Source: DATLLJ01 sp035537875 (GTDB lineage: Bacteria; Acidobacteriota; Vicinamibacteria; Vicinamibacterales; CAVVIG01). Taken from it: 64,000 nucleotides of DNA. The position numbers and the translations under genes are program-made. Under the pieces are notes generated by a model. It did not search any database, was not told the origin of the DNA, and saw only the letters and a list, made by a program, of their open reading frames with translations. How positions within the stretch are numbered: the first letter of the stretch is position 1; every line of letters begins with the position of its first letter. The stretch is taken from the NCBI GenBank assembly GCA_035537875.1, contig DATLLJ010000060.1:124001-188000 (forward strand). The letters run 5' to 3'. Shown piece by piece: positions 27,243-35,650 of the stretch.

Positions 27243-27245
27243 CCC

Positions 27246-27758
27246 ATGATGCGACTGAAGAAAACGTACAGCTCCCGCGAAGTCGCTCTGACGACCGGTC
27301 TGACGGCGCGTCAGCTTCAAATCTGGAGCGCGAGCGGACTCCTCGCCCCGTCGATTCCGTCGCATCGAACCGCCGCAGGCGGATATACCGAGCGGCGCTA
27401 CACGCCCATCGAGCTGTTCGAGCTGCTCGTCCTCGGGGATCTTCGCCACCGCGGGTTTTCTATTCCGCAGCTCCACACGATTGTCCGTACGCTCAAGGAC
27501 CAGTTCGGCATCCGGTTGTTCGACGCAACCGGAGGAGGAAGCCAGGTGCGGCTGCTCACGGACGGGCGGGAGGTCTACGCGCGTACGTCCACAGGGGAAT
27601 TCTTCAACCTCCTCAGAACGCCGACACAGCCGCTGCTGGTGGTTGGTGACGAAGGGCTCTTGAAGGAACTGAGCGGAAAGCTGAAGACGACTCGGAAGAA
27701 ACGCCGGCTCAGCGGATCGGGAAGATCTTCTCGAGATCGTCGGCCGGGCGCGGAATGA
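27246..27758 (+). CDS. MerR-family transcriptional regulator
   Basis: 170 residues. The N-terminal winged helix-turn-helix shows YSSREVALTTGLTARQLQIW followed by the MerR-typical GGYTERRYTPIELFELLVL. The remainder, about 75-170, is not a known metal- or drug-sensing domain and ends in a basic tail. The target and signal are unknown. It is downstream of the 129-residue gene by 3 bases. Its 3' end overlaps the convergent microcompartment shell gene by 50 bases. Confidence 0.82.
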   Translation: MMRLKKTYSSREVALTTGLTARQLQIWSASGLLAPSIPSHRTAAGGYTERRYTPIELFELLVLGDLRHRGFSIPQLHTIVRTLKDQFGIRLFDATGGGSQVRLLTDGREVYARTSTGEFFNLLRTPTQPLLVVGDEGLLKELSGKLKTTRKKRRLSGSGRSSRDRRPGAE

Positions 27759-27999
27759 CGTGCACCCCGACGAGCTCTCCGACGCGGCGTGCCGCGGCCG
27801 CGCCGGCGTCGGTCGCCGCCTTGACGGATCCGACATCGCCTCGCACGATCGCCGTCACGAGGCCGGCGTCGACTTTCTGCCAGCCGACGAACACGACATT
27901 CGCGGCCTTCACCATCGCGTCCGCCGCTTCGATCATGCCGACGAGCCCGCGAGTCTCCACGAGGCCCAGAGCGTCACCGATGTCCCGTTTCTCCGCCAT
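27709..27999 (-). CDS. orphan bacterial microcompartment shell protein (BMC-H)
   Basis: 96 residues, a complete single BMC domain of the EutM/PduA/CcmK class: ALGLVETRGLVGMIEAADAM, VRGDVGSVKAATDAGA and VGVHVIPRPADDLEKIFP all match the hexamer family. Such proteins form hexagonal tiles of protein shells around enzymes. The pore-loop region reads QKVDAGLV rather than the common GGG or GSG. No other shell, vertex or encapsulated-enzyme gene is in the window, so this is a satellite locus. A perfect inverted repeat GATAG-N6-CTATC (28006-28021) lies just before the ATG. Confidence 0.92.
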   Translation of the reverse strand: MAEKRDIGDALGLVETRGLVGMIEAADAMVKAANVVFVGWQKVDAGLVTAIVRGDVGSVKAATDAGAAAARRVGELVGVHVIPRPADDLEKIFPIR

Positions 28000-28140
28000 G
28001 ACGTTGATAGTCTACGCTATCTTGCCGATCGGAGCGCAGCGCCGACGCGTGATCCGGTGTCGACGCAGACTTATCGATCTGGCCGCCAAGCCCTTGACGG
28101 AGTCTCGAGCAGGTGGTGGCAGTCGTGAAGCCGTCGGCGT

Positions 28141-29385
28141 TCAACCGAACAAGCCAGGGAATCTTCTGTCGGTGATTGCGTAGCCTGGGAAGATCGACGT
28201 CGTGTTCCTGACACCAAGGTGCCGGACGACGATTTCGCCGAACACATCCCTGAAATCGGTGGTGACCCCGAGATCGCGTCCTTCGTAACGCTCGTCTCCG
28301 CCGAGCCCCGGCCACTTGCCGAAGACTCGCCCCCCGCGGAGGCCGCCGCCCACGACGATCATCGCGTTCCCGTGCCCGTGGTCGGTTCCGCGGTTGCCGT
28401 TCTCGCTGACCGCACGGCCGAACTCCGACATCGTCAGCACAACGGTGTCTTCGATGCGATCGCCGAGATCCACGACGAGCGCGGCGATGGCGCGGGCGAA
28501 ATCGTCCAGGCGAAGCGACAGTTGGCCCTGCCCGCCGCCCTGGTTGACGTGGGTGTCCCAGCCGCCGACATCGGCAAAGGCGACTTCCAGACCGACGTCG
28601 GCTTTCACGAGCTGGGCGATCTGGCTGAGCGCCTGGCCGAACGCCGACCGAGGATAGTCAGCGCCGCGTTCGGCGCGGTACCCGGCGGCGTCGACCCGCT
28701 TCAGCATCCTCATGGCTTCGAAGGCTTCCCGACCCGTATTGTTCAGTACACGGTCCGCGGCCGCAGCAAACTGGCTCTCGAAAGAGGTCGCGACGACATC
28801 GCTCGCCCGTCCCGCCCGAATACCGAACTGCTCGATCTGGTTCACCGCCAGCGCCGGAGCTCGACCCTGAAGCATGCGCGGCAGCTGCTGAGTGAGCGCG
28901 ACGGCTCGAAACGGCGTCGCCTCCTCGTCCTTTCGGGCCTCCAGATATCGGTTGAGCCATCCGTCAGGTGTGCTCTTCACGCCAGGCGTCGCCGTCTCCA
29001 TGTAGTCCTGAGCGTCGAAGTGCGATCGCGTACTGTCAGGAGAGCCGCAGGCGTGGACGACGGCCAGCTGACCTGCGTCCCAAAAGCGCTTGAGCGGCTG
29101 CAGCCGAGGATTGAAACCGAAGAATCCGTCGAGATCCAGGGCGGTATCGCTGTCGCCGCCGGGACGCTGAATGGCGATGCTCGGCCTGGCGCGATAGTAG
29201 TCCTTGTCGCCGAACGGAACGACCATGTTGAGCCCGTCGACCGCCCCACGCTGGAAGAGGGCGATCAACCGTTTCGTACGCGTCGGCGTGGCGGCCATCG
29301 CCGTTCGCGCGAGAAACGAAGGGGCAAACCCGAGGCTCACCAGCGCGAACGCTCCGTCCCTGACGAACACCCTTCGTGAAATCAT
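28141..29385 (-). CDS. DUF1501 domain-containing protein, Tat-exported
   Basis: 414 residues. The N-terminus MISRRVFVRDGAFALVSLG has a twin arginine before a hydrophobic stretch and ends ARTAMA, so Tat export is likely. The DUF1501 pattern is seen in LFQRGAVDGLNMVVPFGD, FFGFNPRLQPLKRFWDAGQL, GGWDTHVNQGG and MSEFGRAVSENGNRGTDHGHG near residue 330. The family has an alkaline-phosphatase-like fold and unknown function. It starts 5 bases after the DUF1800 gene, its usual partner. The 141 bases between its stop and the shell gene hold no gene. Confidence 0.9.
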   Translation of the reverse strand: MISRRVFVRDGAFALVSLGFAPSFLARTAMAATPTRTKRLIALFQRGAVDGLNMVVPFGDKDYYRARPSIAIQRPGGDSDTALDLDGFFGFNPRLQPLKRFWDAGQLAVVHACGSPDSTRSHFDAQDYMETATPGVKSTPDGWLNRYLEARKDEEATPFRAVALTQQLPRMLQGRAPALAVNQIEQFGIRAGRASDVVATSFESQFAAAADRVLNNTGREAFEAMRMLKRVDAAGYRAERGADYPRSAFGQALSQIAQLVKADVGLEVAFADVGGWDTHVNQGGGQGQLSLRLDDFARAIAALVVDLGDRIEDTVVLTMSEFGRAVSENGNRGTDHGHGNAMIVVGGGLRGGRVFGKWPGLGGDERYEGRDLGVTTDFRDVFGEIVVRHLGVRNTTSIFPGYAITDRRFPGLFG

Positions 29386-29389
29386 GGCG

Positions 29390-31021
29390 CTACCTTCGTT
29401 GAAATTCCGGAGAGCCGAGCGTGAGCGCCGTCATCTGTTCGGTCGTCGTGGCCCTGGCGATGGTCTCACGCGTCGTTTCGGAGACATCGTTGTCGAGGAC
29501 GGTTTCGATGATGCGTGCGGGCGACGTCTGAAGGCCGCTCGCTGCAGCTGAACGAAACGACGCGCCTTGTGGACCCTGTCGCTCACTGTTGCCCGCCAGC
29601 TGCAGTGCGAAGTTCATCCGGTTGACCAAAGCCCCGGTGTTCACCCATGCGTCGGCGGTGTCTTGGTAGCCGGTCGGCGGCTGACACATGTAAAGGGGCA
29701 TTCCCAGCTGCTGCACGGCGCGAACGAGCGGCAGAGCGCTCTGAAAGTCGGTGCCGGTCGCGCGCACGGCACTGACGACGAACTCGAACGGGGTTTTCAC
29801 CTTAGCGCGAAACGACTCTGGCGCGAAGAACTCGGGAGACGCGAAAAGCGTCTGCATGACCCTGCGCAGATCGCCATCCGTCTCACGAAATGTCGACGCC
29901 AGACGATCGACGAGCGTCTGTGGCGGGGTATCGCTCACGAAGCGGCGGGCGAGTTTGGTGGCGATAAACCGCGCCGTCGACGGATGAGCGGCCAGGATGT
30001 CGAGCACGCGTTCGCCGTCGCTCTCGCCGCCGCCCGCTTTGATCTCGTGTCCCAGGACGACTTTCCGCCCGGGATCGTGGATACGGGGATCGAACACATA
30101 GCCGCCGCCGAGGCGTGGATTCTGAATCGTCCACCCGGTAAACGCCCGGGCGACCTCGGTGACGTCCTTCTGTGTGTAGCCGCCATCCACACCCAGGGTG
30201 TGGAGCTCCATGAGCTCGCGGCCATAGTTCTCGTTCAACCCTCTCCGCATGCCCTGCTGGCCGGCGGGACGGGGCATCGGCGGGGGCGGCAGGCCGCGGC
30301 GACCCAGACGGCGCGGTCGCAGTTGCTGATCGACGTGCGGCCCGTCGGGATCGGCGCTCATCCAGTTGTCGAGATAGAACAACATCGCCGGGCTCTTCGC
30401 CGTCGCTTCCAGAAGATCTCGGAACCGACCGAGGACGAGCGGGCGAATCGCGTCGCGCTCGTACTCCGTCAGCATGAAGCGCGTCTGTCCTTTTCGCGCA
30501 TCGACATTGAAGTGGTTGAACCAGAAATCGGTCAGCACTTCCTGGAGCTGCCGCTCGCTGTAGATGGCGCGCAGCATCTTCTGGGCCGTGAGTTCGGCCA
30601 TGACGCGGGCGGCCGCCTGCTGAGCCTCCCGGTTGGCCATCGCGGGCTGCGCCGCGCCGCTCTGGCCGGCGTTTTGTTGCTGCCGACGCCTCGCCTCCAT
30701 GACGGGCAACGCATACCGCTCCGCGATCTCGCGAGAGCTCATGCCGATTGTCAGGAAGCCCTCCAGCCGCGACGCCATCTCCGCATCCGGCACCCGTTCC
30801 GGATACAGTTGCTGGTCGATGTAGGCCTGTACACCGATCGCCCGCACTCTCTCGATGTCGCCGCTGAGGGGTCCAAAGCCCAGTCTGTTCAGGACATGGA
30901 CGATGGCTCGGCTGTCGCCCGGGACCCCAGCCGCTGCGACCGGCGCCGGCTGCATACTCCCGAGGAGGACCGCAACGGCAATTCCGCTCGCGAGCGTGGT
31001 GGCGAGAAGCTGTGGCCTCAT
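29390..31021 (-). CDS. DUF1800 domain-containing secreted protein
   Basis: 543 residues with a signal peptide beginning MRPQLLATTLASG. DUF1800 hallmarks are HVLNRLGFGPLSGDIERV, LTDFWFNHFNVDARKG, NENYGRELMELHTLGVDGGY, the ARAFTGWTI block and FIATKLARRFVSDTPP. The function is unknown, but the pairing with DUF1501 is very common in soil bacteria and planctomycetes, which suggests a joint extracytoplasmic role. The ATG at 31021 is preferred over one 18 codons earlier because it starts the signal peptide. The DUF1501 gene follows after 4 bases. Confidence 0.88.
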   Translation of the reverse strand: MRPQLLATTLASGIAVAVLLGSMQPAPVAAAGVPGDSRAIVHVLNRLGFGPLSGDIERVRAIGVQAYIDQQLYPERVPDAEMASRLEGFLTIGMSSREIAERYALPVMEARRRQQQNAGQSGAAQPAMANREAQQAAARVMAELTAQKMLRAIYSERQLQEVLTDFWFNHFNVDARKGQTRFMLTEYERDAIRPLVLGRFRDLLEATAKSPAMLFYLDNWMSADPDGPHVDQQLRPRRLGRRGLPPPPMPRPAGQQGMRRGLNENYGRELMELHTLGVDGGYTQKDVTEVARAFTGWTIQNPRLGGGYVFDPRIHDPGRKVVLGHEIKAGGGESDGERVLDILAAHPSTARFIATKLARRFVSDTPPQTLVDRLASTFRETDGDLRRVMQTLFASPEFFAPESFRAKVKTPFEFVVSAVRATGTDFQSALPLVRAVQQLGMPLYMCQPPTGYQDTADAWVNTGALVNRMNFALQLAGNSERQGPQGASFRSAAASGLQTSPARIIETVLDNDVSETTRETIARATTTEQMTALTLGSPEFQRR

Positions 31022-31096
31022 GCCCCTATTAGACGACGGGATCAGACGAATTTGTGAGACACCTCCCAATTTCAAGAATTTGTCACAAAAACGCCC

Positions 31097-32371
31097 TTAC
31101 TGCGATGTTTGGCCGGTCCGCGACGCCCTGAAACCGTCGCGATCCACGGCGTCGCCCCGCAGATACACGCTCGCGATTCGACGCGTATTCGTGATGTCAT
31201 CGAGAGGGTTGGCGTCCAGAACGATGAAGTCGGCGCTCTTGCCCTCTTCGACCGTGCCGACATCCGGCAATGCCAGGAGCGCGGCCGACGTACTCGTGGC
31301 GGCGACGATCACCTGAGCCGGCGTCATCCCGGACGCCACCATATCCGCCATCTCGACGTGCTGACTCCAGGCGACGTTCCCGTCGGTGCCAAACGCTATG
31401 CGTGCACCGGCGTCGCTGAGCTTTTTCAGATTGCGCGCCTGGATTCCGAACGTGGCCTGCACGTCCGGACGATCGGTCGCGGCAGCTTGAAGCTTCTGCA
31501 GCTCTCCGGCCGGGATCGTCTCGCTCAACCAGGCCAGATCGCTCGCGACACCGCGATCCGGCAGATTCGGGACGATGAACACGTTCGCGTGTTCCTTGAA
31601 CAGCGCGAGCCCCTCGGCGTCGATATCCTTGTCACGGACGCCGTGAGCGAAGGCGTCCAGGCCGGCCCGCAGCAGCCCTTTCGCGTCGTCGAGCGTGAAG
31701 ATATGGGCGGTGACTCGGAGATTGTTCTTGTGGGCTTCGTCGATGATCGCGCGATAGAGGTCGGGTGTCAGCTTCTTGTACTTGCCGTCGCGGTCGTCCA
31801 CCCAGATCTTGATGAGGTCGACTTTCTTCGCGGCCTGCTCCTGCACGGCCTTCCGCCCTTCGGCTTCGGTGGTGATCCAGTAGGGCACGTCCGAGCGACC
31901 CGGCTCGGGAGCGGTGATTCCGCGCCCCGCGGTGCGTATGCGTGCGGCATTCGGGGTCGTCTCGTCGCGGACCTGGAACGCAAGGTCGCCGTCCTGTCCG
32001 AGGCTCATCACGACACCGACCCCGTAGTAGGCCTTGTGCTGCAAGGCCTCGATCAGGGCCTCCCGCGTCGTCGTGCTCGGCATGTGCGTGTGTGCATCGA
32101 TGATGGCTGGCATGACGGTCTTGCCGGTCAGATCCACCCGCGCGGCGCCGGCCGGCACGGTGATTTGTCCGCGCCGGCCGACCTGACCGAAGCGGTTGTT
32201 GTCGACGACGAACGCGGCGTCGTCGATGGGCGGGCGCGTGTCCCCAAGAATCACCCGCGCGCCTTCGTACACCGTGACGCCTGTCGCCTGAGCGGTGGTT
32301 GGCGGCGTCTCCGGGGTCGAACATGCCGCGACGAAAAGCCCGATCAGAAAGAGAACATTCACTCGGCGCAT
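31097..32371 (-). CDS. amidohydrolase / imidazolonepropionase-like lipoprotein
   Basis: 424 residues. The N-terminus VLFLIGLFVAACS is a lipobox signal. The metal-dependent hydrolase has DAHTHMPS (HxH) near residue 87, a carboxylatable Lys candidate in LIKIWVDD, TAHIFTLDD near 210, FAHGVRD near 230 and FGTDGNVAWS near 320. A closing beta-sandwich is marked by SADFIVLDANPLDD. It probably hydrolyses a cyclic amide or dipeptide outside the cytoplasm. GGAGG sits seven bases before the ATG at 32371. The open frame extending upstream to 33511 is antisense noise. Confidence 0.85.
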   Translation of the reverse strand: MRRVNVLFLIGLFVAACSTPETPPTTAQATGVTVYEGARVILGDTRPPIDDAAFVVDNNRFGQVGRRGQITVPAGAARVDLTGKTVMPAIIDAHTHMPSTTTREALIEALQHKAYYGVGVVMSLGQDGDLAFQVRDETTPNAARIRTAGRGITAPEPGRSDVPYWITTEAEGRKAVQEQAAKKVDLIKIWVDDRDGKYKKLTPDLYRAIIDEAHKNNLRVTAHIFTLDDAKGLLRAGLDAFAHGVRDKDIDAEGLALFKEHANVFIVPNLPDRGVASDLAWLSETIPAGELQKLQAAATDRPDVQATFGIQARNLKKLSDAGARIAFGTDGNVAWSQHVEMADMVASGMTPAQVIVAATSTSAALLALPDVGTVEEGKSADFIVLDANPLDDITNTRRIASVYLRGDAVDRDGFRASRTGQTSQ

Positions 32372-32383
32372 AAACCCTCCGAA

Positions 32384-32440
32384 GAATTGCAGACTGGAGA
32401 TTGCCGGTTGTCGATTGCAGATATTGGGTTGCATCCTCGA
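32384..32440 (-). repeat. degenerate ttgcag-type repeat
   Basis: On the plus strand this gap between two minus-strand genes holds a low-complexity run in which attgcag, gattgc and attgg are repeated (gaattgcagactggagattg, then gattgcagatattgg). The 13-mer gaattgcagactg recurs at 34960-34972, upstream of the peroxiredoxin gene. It looks like a decayed short intergenic repeat of a kind frequent in acidobacterial genomes (recalled, not checked). Confidence 0.45.
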
Positions 32441-32469
32441 TCGAATCTTGTCGTGAACGCGTTGACGTG

Positions 32470-34059
32470 TCAGCGAATGCGCACGCGGCTCTGCTCGCGC
32501 ATGAATTGTTGCACATAGTACGGCCCACCGGTGCCGCGGCCCGTGGAGCCGCTTGCTTTCCAGCCGCCGAACGAATTGATGCCGGGCCAGGCCCCCGTCG
32601 TGGCGCCGGCGCGGCGATTCGCATACGTGACGCCGGCCTGAATGCGTTCGAAGAACCGGGCGATGTCGTCTTCGTCTTCGGAAAAGATGCCCGCCGTGAG
32701 GCCGTATTCGGACCCGTTCGCGAGCTCGATGGCGGAGTCGAGCGACGGCACGTCGGCGATCAGCGTAATCGGGACGAACAGCTCCTCTGAAAAGAGCACG
32801 TGGTTCGTTGGAAGTCCGTCGATGACCGTGGGCTCTACGAACCAACCGTGTTCGAACTCGCCGTTCGTCAGGCGATGCCCTCCGGTCAGCACGATCCCGC
32901 CATCGGCGGTTGCCTGCGCTATGGCGCGCTCGTAGGTTGTGACGGCCGCCTCGTTGATCACCGGGCCGAGATAGACATTGCGATCGAGCGGGTTGCCAAT
33001 TCGAATCTTCTTTGTCTTCTCGACCAGCAGCCGCACGAACGCTTCGCGAATCGGCGTCGCCACGTACACGCGCGAGCATGCCGAACACTTCTGCCCCTGA
33101 GCCCCGAACGCCGACCGCATGACGCCGTCGGTCGCCTTCTCGAGATCGGCCGATCGCATGACAATCGCGGGGTTCTTTCCACCCATCTCGATGATGAGCG
33201 GCCGCGGTACGGGTCTGGACGCGTTGGCGCGGATGAGATGCATGCCGACGTCCTTCGACCCCGTGAAGACGATCCCGTCGATGCCGGCGTTGTCCACGAG
33301 CTCCTGCCCAGCCGTGCGCCCCTCTCCCGTGATGAAATTGAAAACACCGTTTGGCAGCCCCGCTTCCCGCATGACGTCCGCCAGTTTGAATCCGAGCAAC
33401 GGAGTAGCCGACGCGGGTTTGAACACGACGGTATTGCCAGCCACCAGCGCGCCTCCGGCAGGGCCCGCGGCCAGCGCCAGAGGGAAGTTGAACGGTGAGA
33501 TGACCGCCCATGTCCCGTAGGGGCGCATGACGCTCCTGTTGTCTTCGCCCGGCGCGAGAGTGCCAAGCCTGGTCTCGAAGCCGCCGTGTTCGGCCATTTG
33601 ATCGCAGTAGTACTCAATCAGGTCCGCCGACTCTTCGACGTCGCCCACGCATTCGAGCCGATTCTTACCGGCCTCGAAACCCATCAGCGCCGAGAGCTCC
33701 CACCGGCGGGAACGGATGACGTCGGCCGCTTTCTTCAGGAGCGCGACGCGTTCGGTCCAGGGCTTCGCGCTCCAGCCAGGCAGGGCCGCGCGGGCGGCGG
33801 CGATCGCGTCGCGCACCTGATCGCGGCTCGCGTTCTGAAATCTGCCGAGTAGCAACCGCGTATCGATCGGGCTGCGGTCCTCGAACTCGCTCGAGGAGCG
33901 GATCTCGCGGCCGTCGATCAGGAGGGGATAGCTGGCGCCGAACGTCGATCGAACCTGTTCGATGGCGCGATCGAGTTCCCGGTGCAGGTCCTCCATCCGG
34001 TCGGCGCTCATCGTCGCGTAGGTGATCTTGGTTTGCGCTTGCTTCGGGTCGCCCGTCAT
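32470..34059 (-). CDS. aldehyde dehydrogenase, L-glutamate gamma-semialdehyde dehydrogenase-like
   Basis: 529-residue NAD(P)-dependent aldehyde dehydrogenase. The order of motifs is canonical: VISPFNFPLALAAGPAGGAL near 190, VFKPASATP, FTGSKDVGMHL, the catalytic Glu in PLIIEMGGKNPAIV near 290, the catalytic Cys in GAQGQKCSACSRVYV near 322, and the C-terminal GINSFGGWKASG. The length and the QKCSACSR cysteine loop resemble delta-1-pyrroline-5-carboxylate dehydrogenases of proline catabolism. A proline dehydrogenase is not in view, so the substrate is inferred. The ATG has AAGGGGTGA before it and follows the DUF2461 gene by 3 bases. Confidence 0.88.
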   Translation of the reverse strand: MTGDPKQAQTKITYATMSADRMEDLHRELDRAIEQVRSTFGASYPLLIDGREIRSSSEFEDRSPIDTRLLLGRFQNASRDQVRDAIAAARAALPGWSAKPWTERVALLKKAADVIRSRRWELSALMGFEAGKNRLECVGDVEESADLIEYYCDQMAEHGGFETRLGTLAPGEDNRSVMRPYGTWAVISPFNFPLALAAGPAGGALVAGNTVVFKPASATPLLGFKLADVMREAGLPNGVFNFITGEGRTAGQELVDNAGIDGIVFTGSKDVGMHLIRANASRPVPRPLIIEMGGKNPAIVMRSADLEKATDGVMRSAFGAQGQKCSACSRVYVATPIREAFVRLLVEKTKKIRIGNPLDRNVYLGPVINEAAVTTYERAIAQATADGGIVLTGGHRLTNGEFEHGWFVEPTVIDGLPTNHVLFSEELFVPITLIADVPSLDSAIELANGSEYGLTAGIFSEDEDDIARFFERIQAGVTYANRRAGATTGAWPGINSFGGWKASGSTGRGTGGPYYVQQFMREQSRVRIR

Positions 34060-34062
34060 AAG

Positions 34063-34746
34063 TCACCCCTTGGGCTCGATCAACGGCTCGTTGAGAAAAC
34101 GCATGAGCGGTGCGATTCGCCGGAAGACGCCGAGCAAGCCGTCGTAAAAGCGCGGAGCAGTGGCAAACGACGGGGCGAACTCGCGGCCGGCCAGGAATTG
34201 TCTGTACTTCAGATACTCGACAGCCTCGTGATCCTTCGGAAAACCGCGCGGGACGCGCTGCAGCCGCTCGCCCTCGAGCGCGCCGACTTCGCGACGAAAT
34301 GCCGGGGACTCGACGAGCGTGCGCAGCCGTCTCGGGTTCGCGGCAATGTGCTCGCGCACGGCATGCAGGCGGAGTGGAGGCGGACTGTACATTCCTCCTC
34401 CCACCCAGACTTCGTCGGATGACACGTGGAAGTAGAGGCCTGCCCCTTCGTGCTTGGGCAGACCGCGTGTCGGAAAATTCGCCGCCACGTGGGTTTTGTA
34501 CGGAGCCTTGGTCTCGGAAAAGCGAACGTCGCGATAAATCCGGTACATCGATGTTTTCGGGCTCGCGACGAATTCCGGACCGAACTCGCGGAAGTCTTCG
34601 GCAAGACTCGCGACGATCGCCAGCATCGGCTCTCGGATGTGGGCTTCGTAGTCGTCGCGATGCGCGTTGAACCACTCGCGGCGATTGTTTCGCTTGAGAG
34701 CCTTCAGGAATCGGAGCGACTCGCTCGTAAAACGCGGACCCGCCAT
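34063..34746 (-). CDS. DUF2461 / TIGR02453-family protein
   Basis: 227 residues of a conserved family with no assigned function. Diagnostic stretches are FLKALKRNNRREWFNAHRDDYE near the start, SMYRIYRDVRFSETKAPYKTHV near residue 70 and GLYFHVSSDEVWVGGGMY near residue 105. It is probably cytoplasmic; no signal or membrane segment is seen. The ATG at 34746 is chosen because AAAGGTG lies about seven bases upstream; a GTG three codons earlier is possible. It is upstream of and nearly touching the aldehyde dehydrogenase gene, and probably heads that operon. Confidence 0.85.
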   Translation of the reverse strand: MAGPRFTSESLRFLKALKRNNRREWFNAHRDDYEAHIREPMLAIVASLAEDFREFGPEFVASPKTSMYRIYRDVRFSETKAPYKTHVAANFPTRGLPKHEGAGLYFHVSSDEVWVGGGMYSPPPLRLHAVREHIAANPRRLRTLVESPAFRREVGALEGERLQRVPRGFPKDHEAVEYLKYRQFLAGREFAPSFATAPRFYDGLLGVFRRIAPLMRFLNEPLIEPKG

Positions 34747-34987
34747 AAGACGCACCTTTGAGCGCGCGAGCGGGCATTATAGCGATAGGTGTCGAGGGGC
34801 GAGCTCACACAGAGGGGGCCGCCCAGTTGCCAAGAGCGACCACTGTGGGCTATTTATATTGATGAAAGCCATTGTTTTGACTATTCAAATTTAGCCGGAA
34901 GGTGGGTTGCCGGGAGCGGGGGGCCGGTAGATCTCGACGGAATTAGTTGTAGAGTGGCGGAATTGCAGACTGAGAAGGAGGTTGATG

Positions 34988-35650
34988 ATGTCGCTTCAGA
35001 TTGGGGCCACGGCTCCGGATTTTGAGGCCGAAACCACGGAAGGTCGCATTCGGTTCCATGAATGGATTGGTGATTCGTGGGCGGTGCTCTTCTCCCATCC
35101 CAAGGATTTCACACCGGTGTGCACGACCGAGTTGGGCTACATGGCCAAGATCCAACCCGACTTCGCGAAACGGAACGTCAAGGTCGTCGGTCTCAGCGTC
35201 GATCCGGTTGACAAGCACACCACATGGGCAAAGGACATCAAGGAGACGCAGGGGTACGCCCCGAACTATCCGATGATCGGAGATACCGATCTGCATGTCT
35301 CGAAGCTCTACGGCATGCTGCCCGCGACGCTCGAGGGCACATGCGATGGACGCACGGCGGCCGACAACCAGACCGTGCGCAACGTCTTCGTGATCGGTCC
35401 TGACAAGAAGATCAAGCTCATCCTCGTGTATCCCATGAGCACCGGTCGCAACTTCGACGAGATTCTTCGGGTCATTGACTCCTTGCAGCTCACCGCGAAG
35501 CACAGCGTTTCGACGCCGGTCAATTGGAAGAACGGTGAAGACGTCATCATTTCCGGGGCTGTTTCTGACGAGGACGCGAAGAAACGATTCCCCAACGGTT
35601 GGCAGGCTCCGAAGCCCTACATCCGGATAGTGCCGCAGCCGAAGGCCTAG
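34988..35650 (+). CDS. 1-Cys peroxiredoxin (Prx6 type)
   Basis: 220 residues. It reduces hydrogen and organic peroxides. The peroxidatic Cys lies in SHPKDFTPVCTTELGYM near residue 45 with the conserved Thr and Pro. VVGLSVDPVDKHTTWAKDI and PMIGDTDLHVSKLYGMLP follow, and the C-terminal dimerisation domain contains SLQLTAKHSVSTPVNW. No resolving Cys is found in the usual place, so the 1-Cys class is likely. AAGGAGG at 34975-34981 precedes two possible ATGs, at 34985 and 34988; spacing favours the second. The AT-rich stretch 34850-34895 in the divergent 241-base gap probably contains the promoter. Confidence 0.93.
   Translation: MSLQIGATAPDFEAETTEGRIRFHEWIGDSWAVLFSHPKDFTPVCTTELGYMAKIQPDFAKRNVKVVGLSVDPVDKHTTWAKDIKETQGYAPNYPMIGDTDLHVSKLYGMLPATLEGTCDGRTAADNQTVRNVFVIGPDKKIKLILVYPMSTGRNFDEILRVIDSLQLTAKHSVSTPVNWKNGEDVIISGAVSDEDAKKRFPNGWQAPKPYIRIVPQPKA

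Noticed and set aside
27709..27999. Link between the shell gene and the adenosyltransferase at 63.5 kb as a B12-dependent microcompartment
   Set aside because: They are 35 kb apart with no shared operon; PduO-type enzymes also occur without microcompartments.
29567..31057. 496-codon plus-strand ORF
   Set aside because: Antisense to the DUF1800 gene; no recognisable protein features.
32470..33511. Long N-terminal extension of the 31097-32371 amidohydrolase frame
   Set aside because: It runs through the aldehyde dehydrogenase gene in another frame; the lipobox start at 32371 with GGAGG is clearly the real one.
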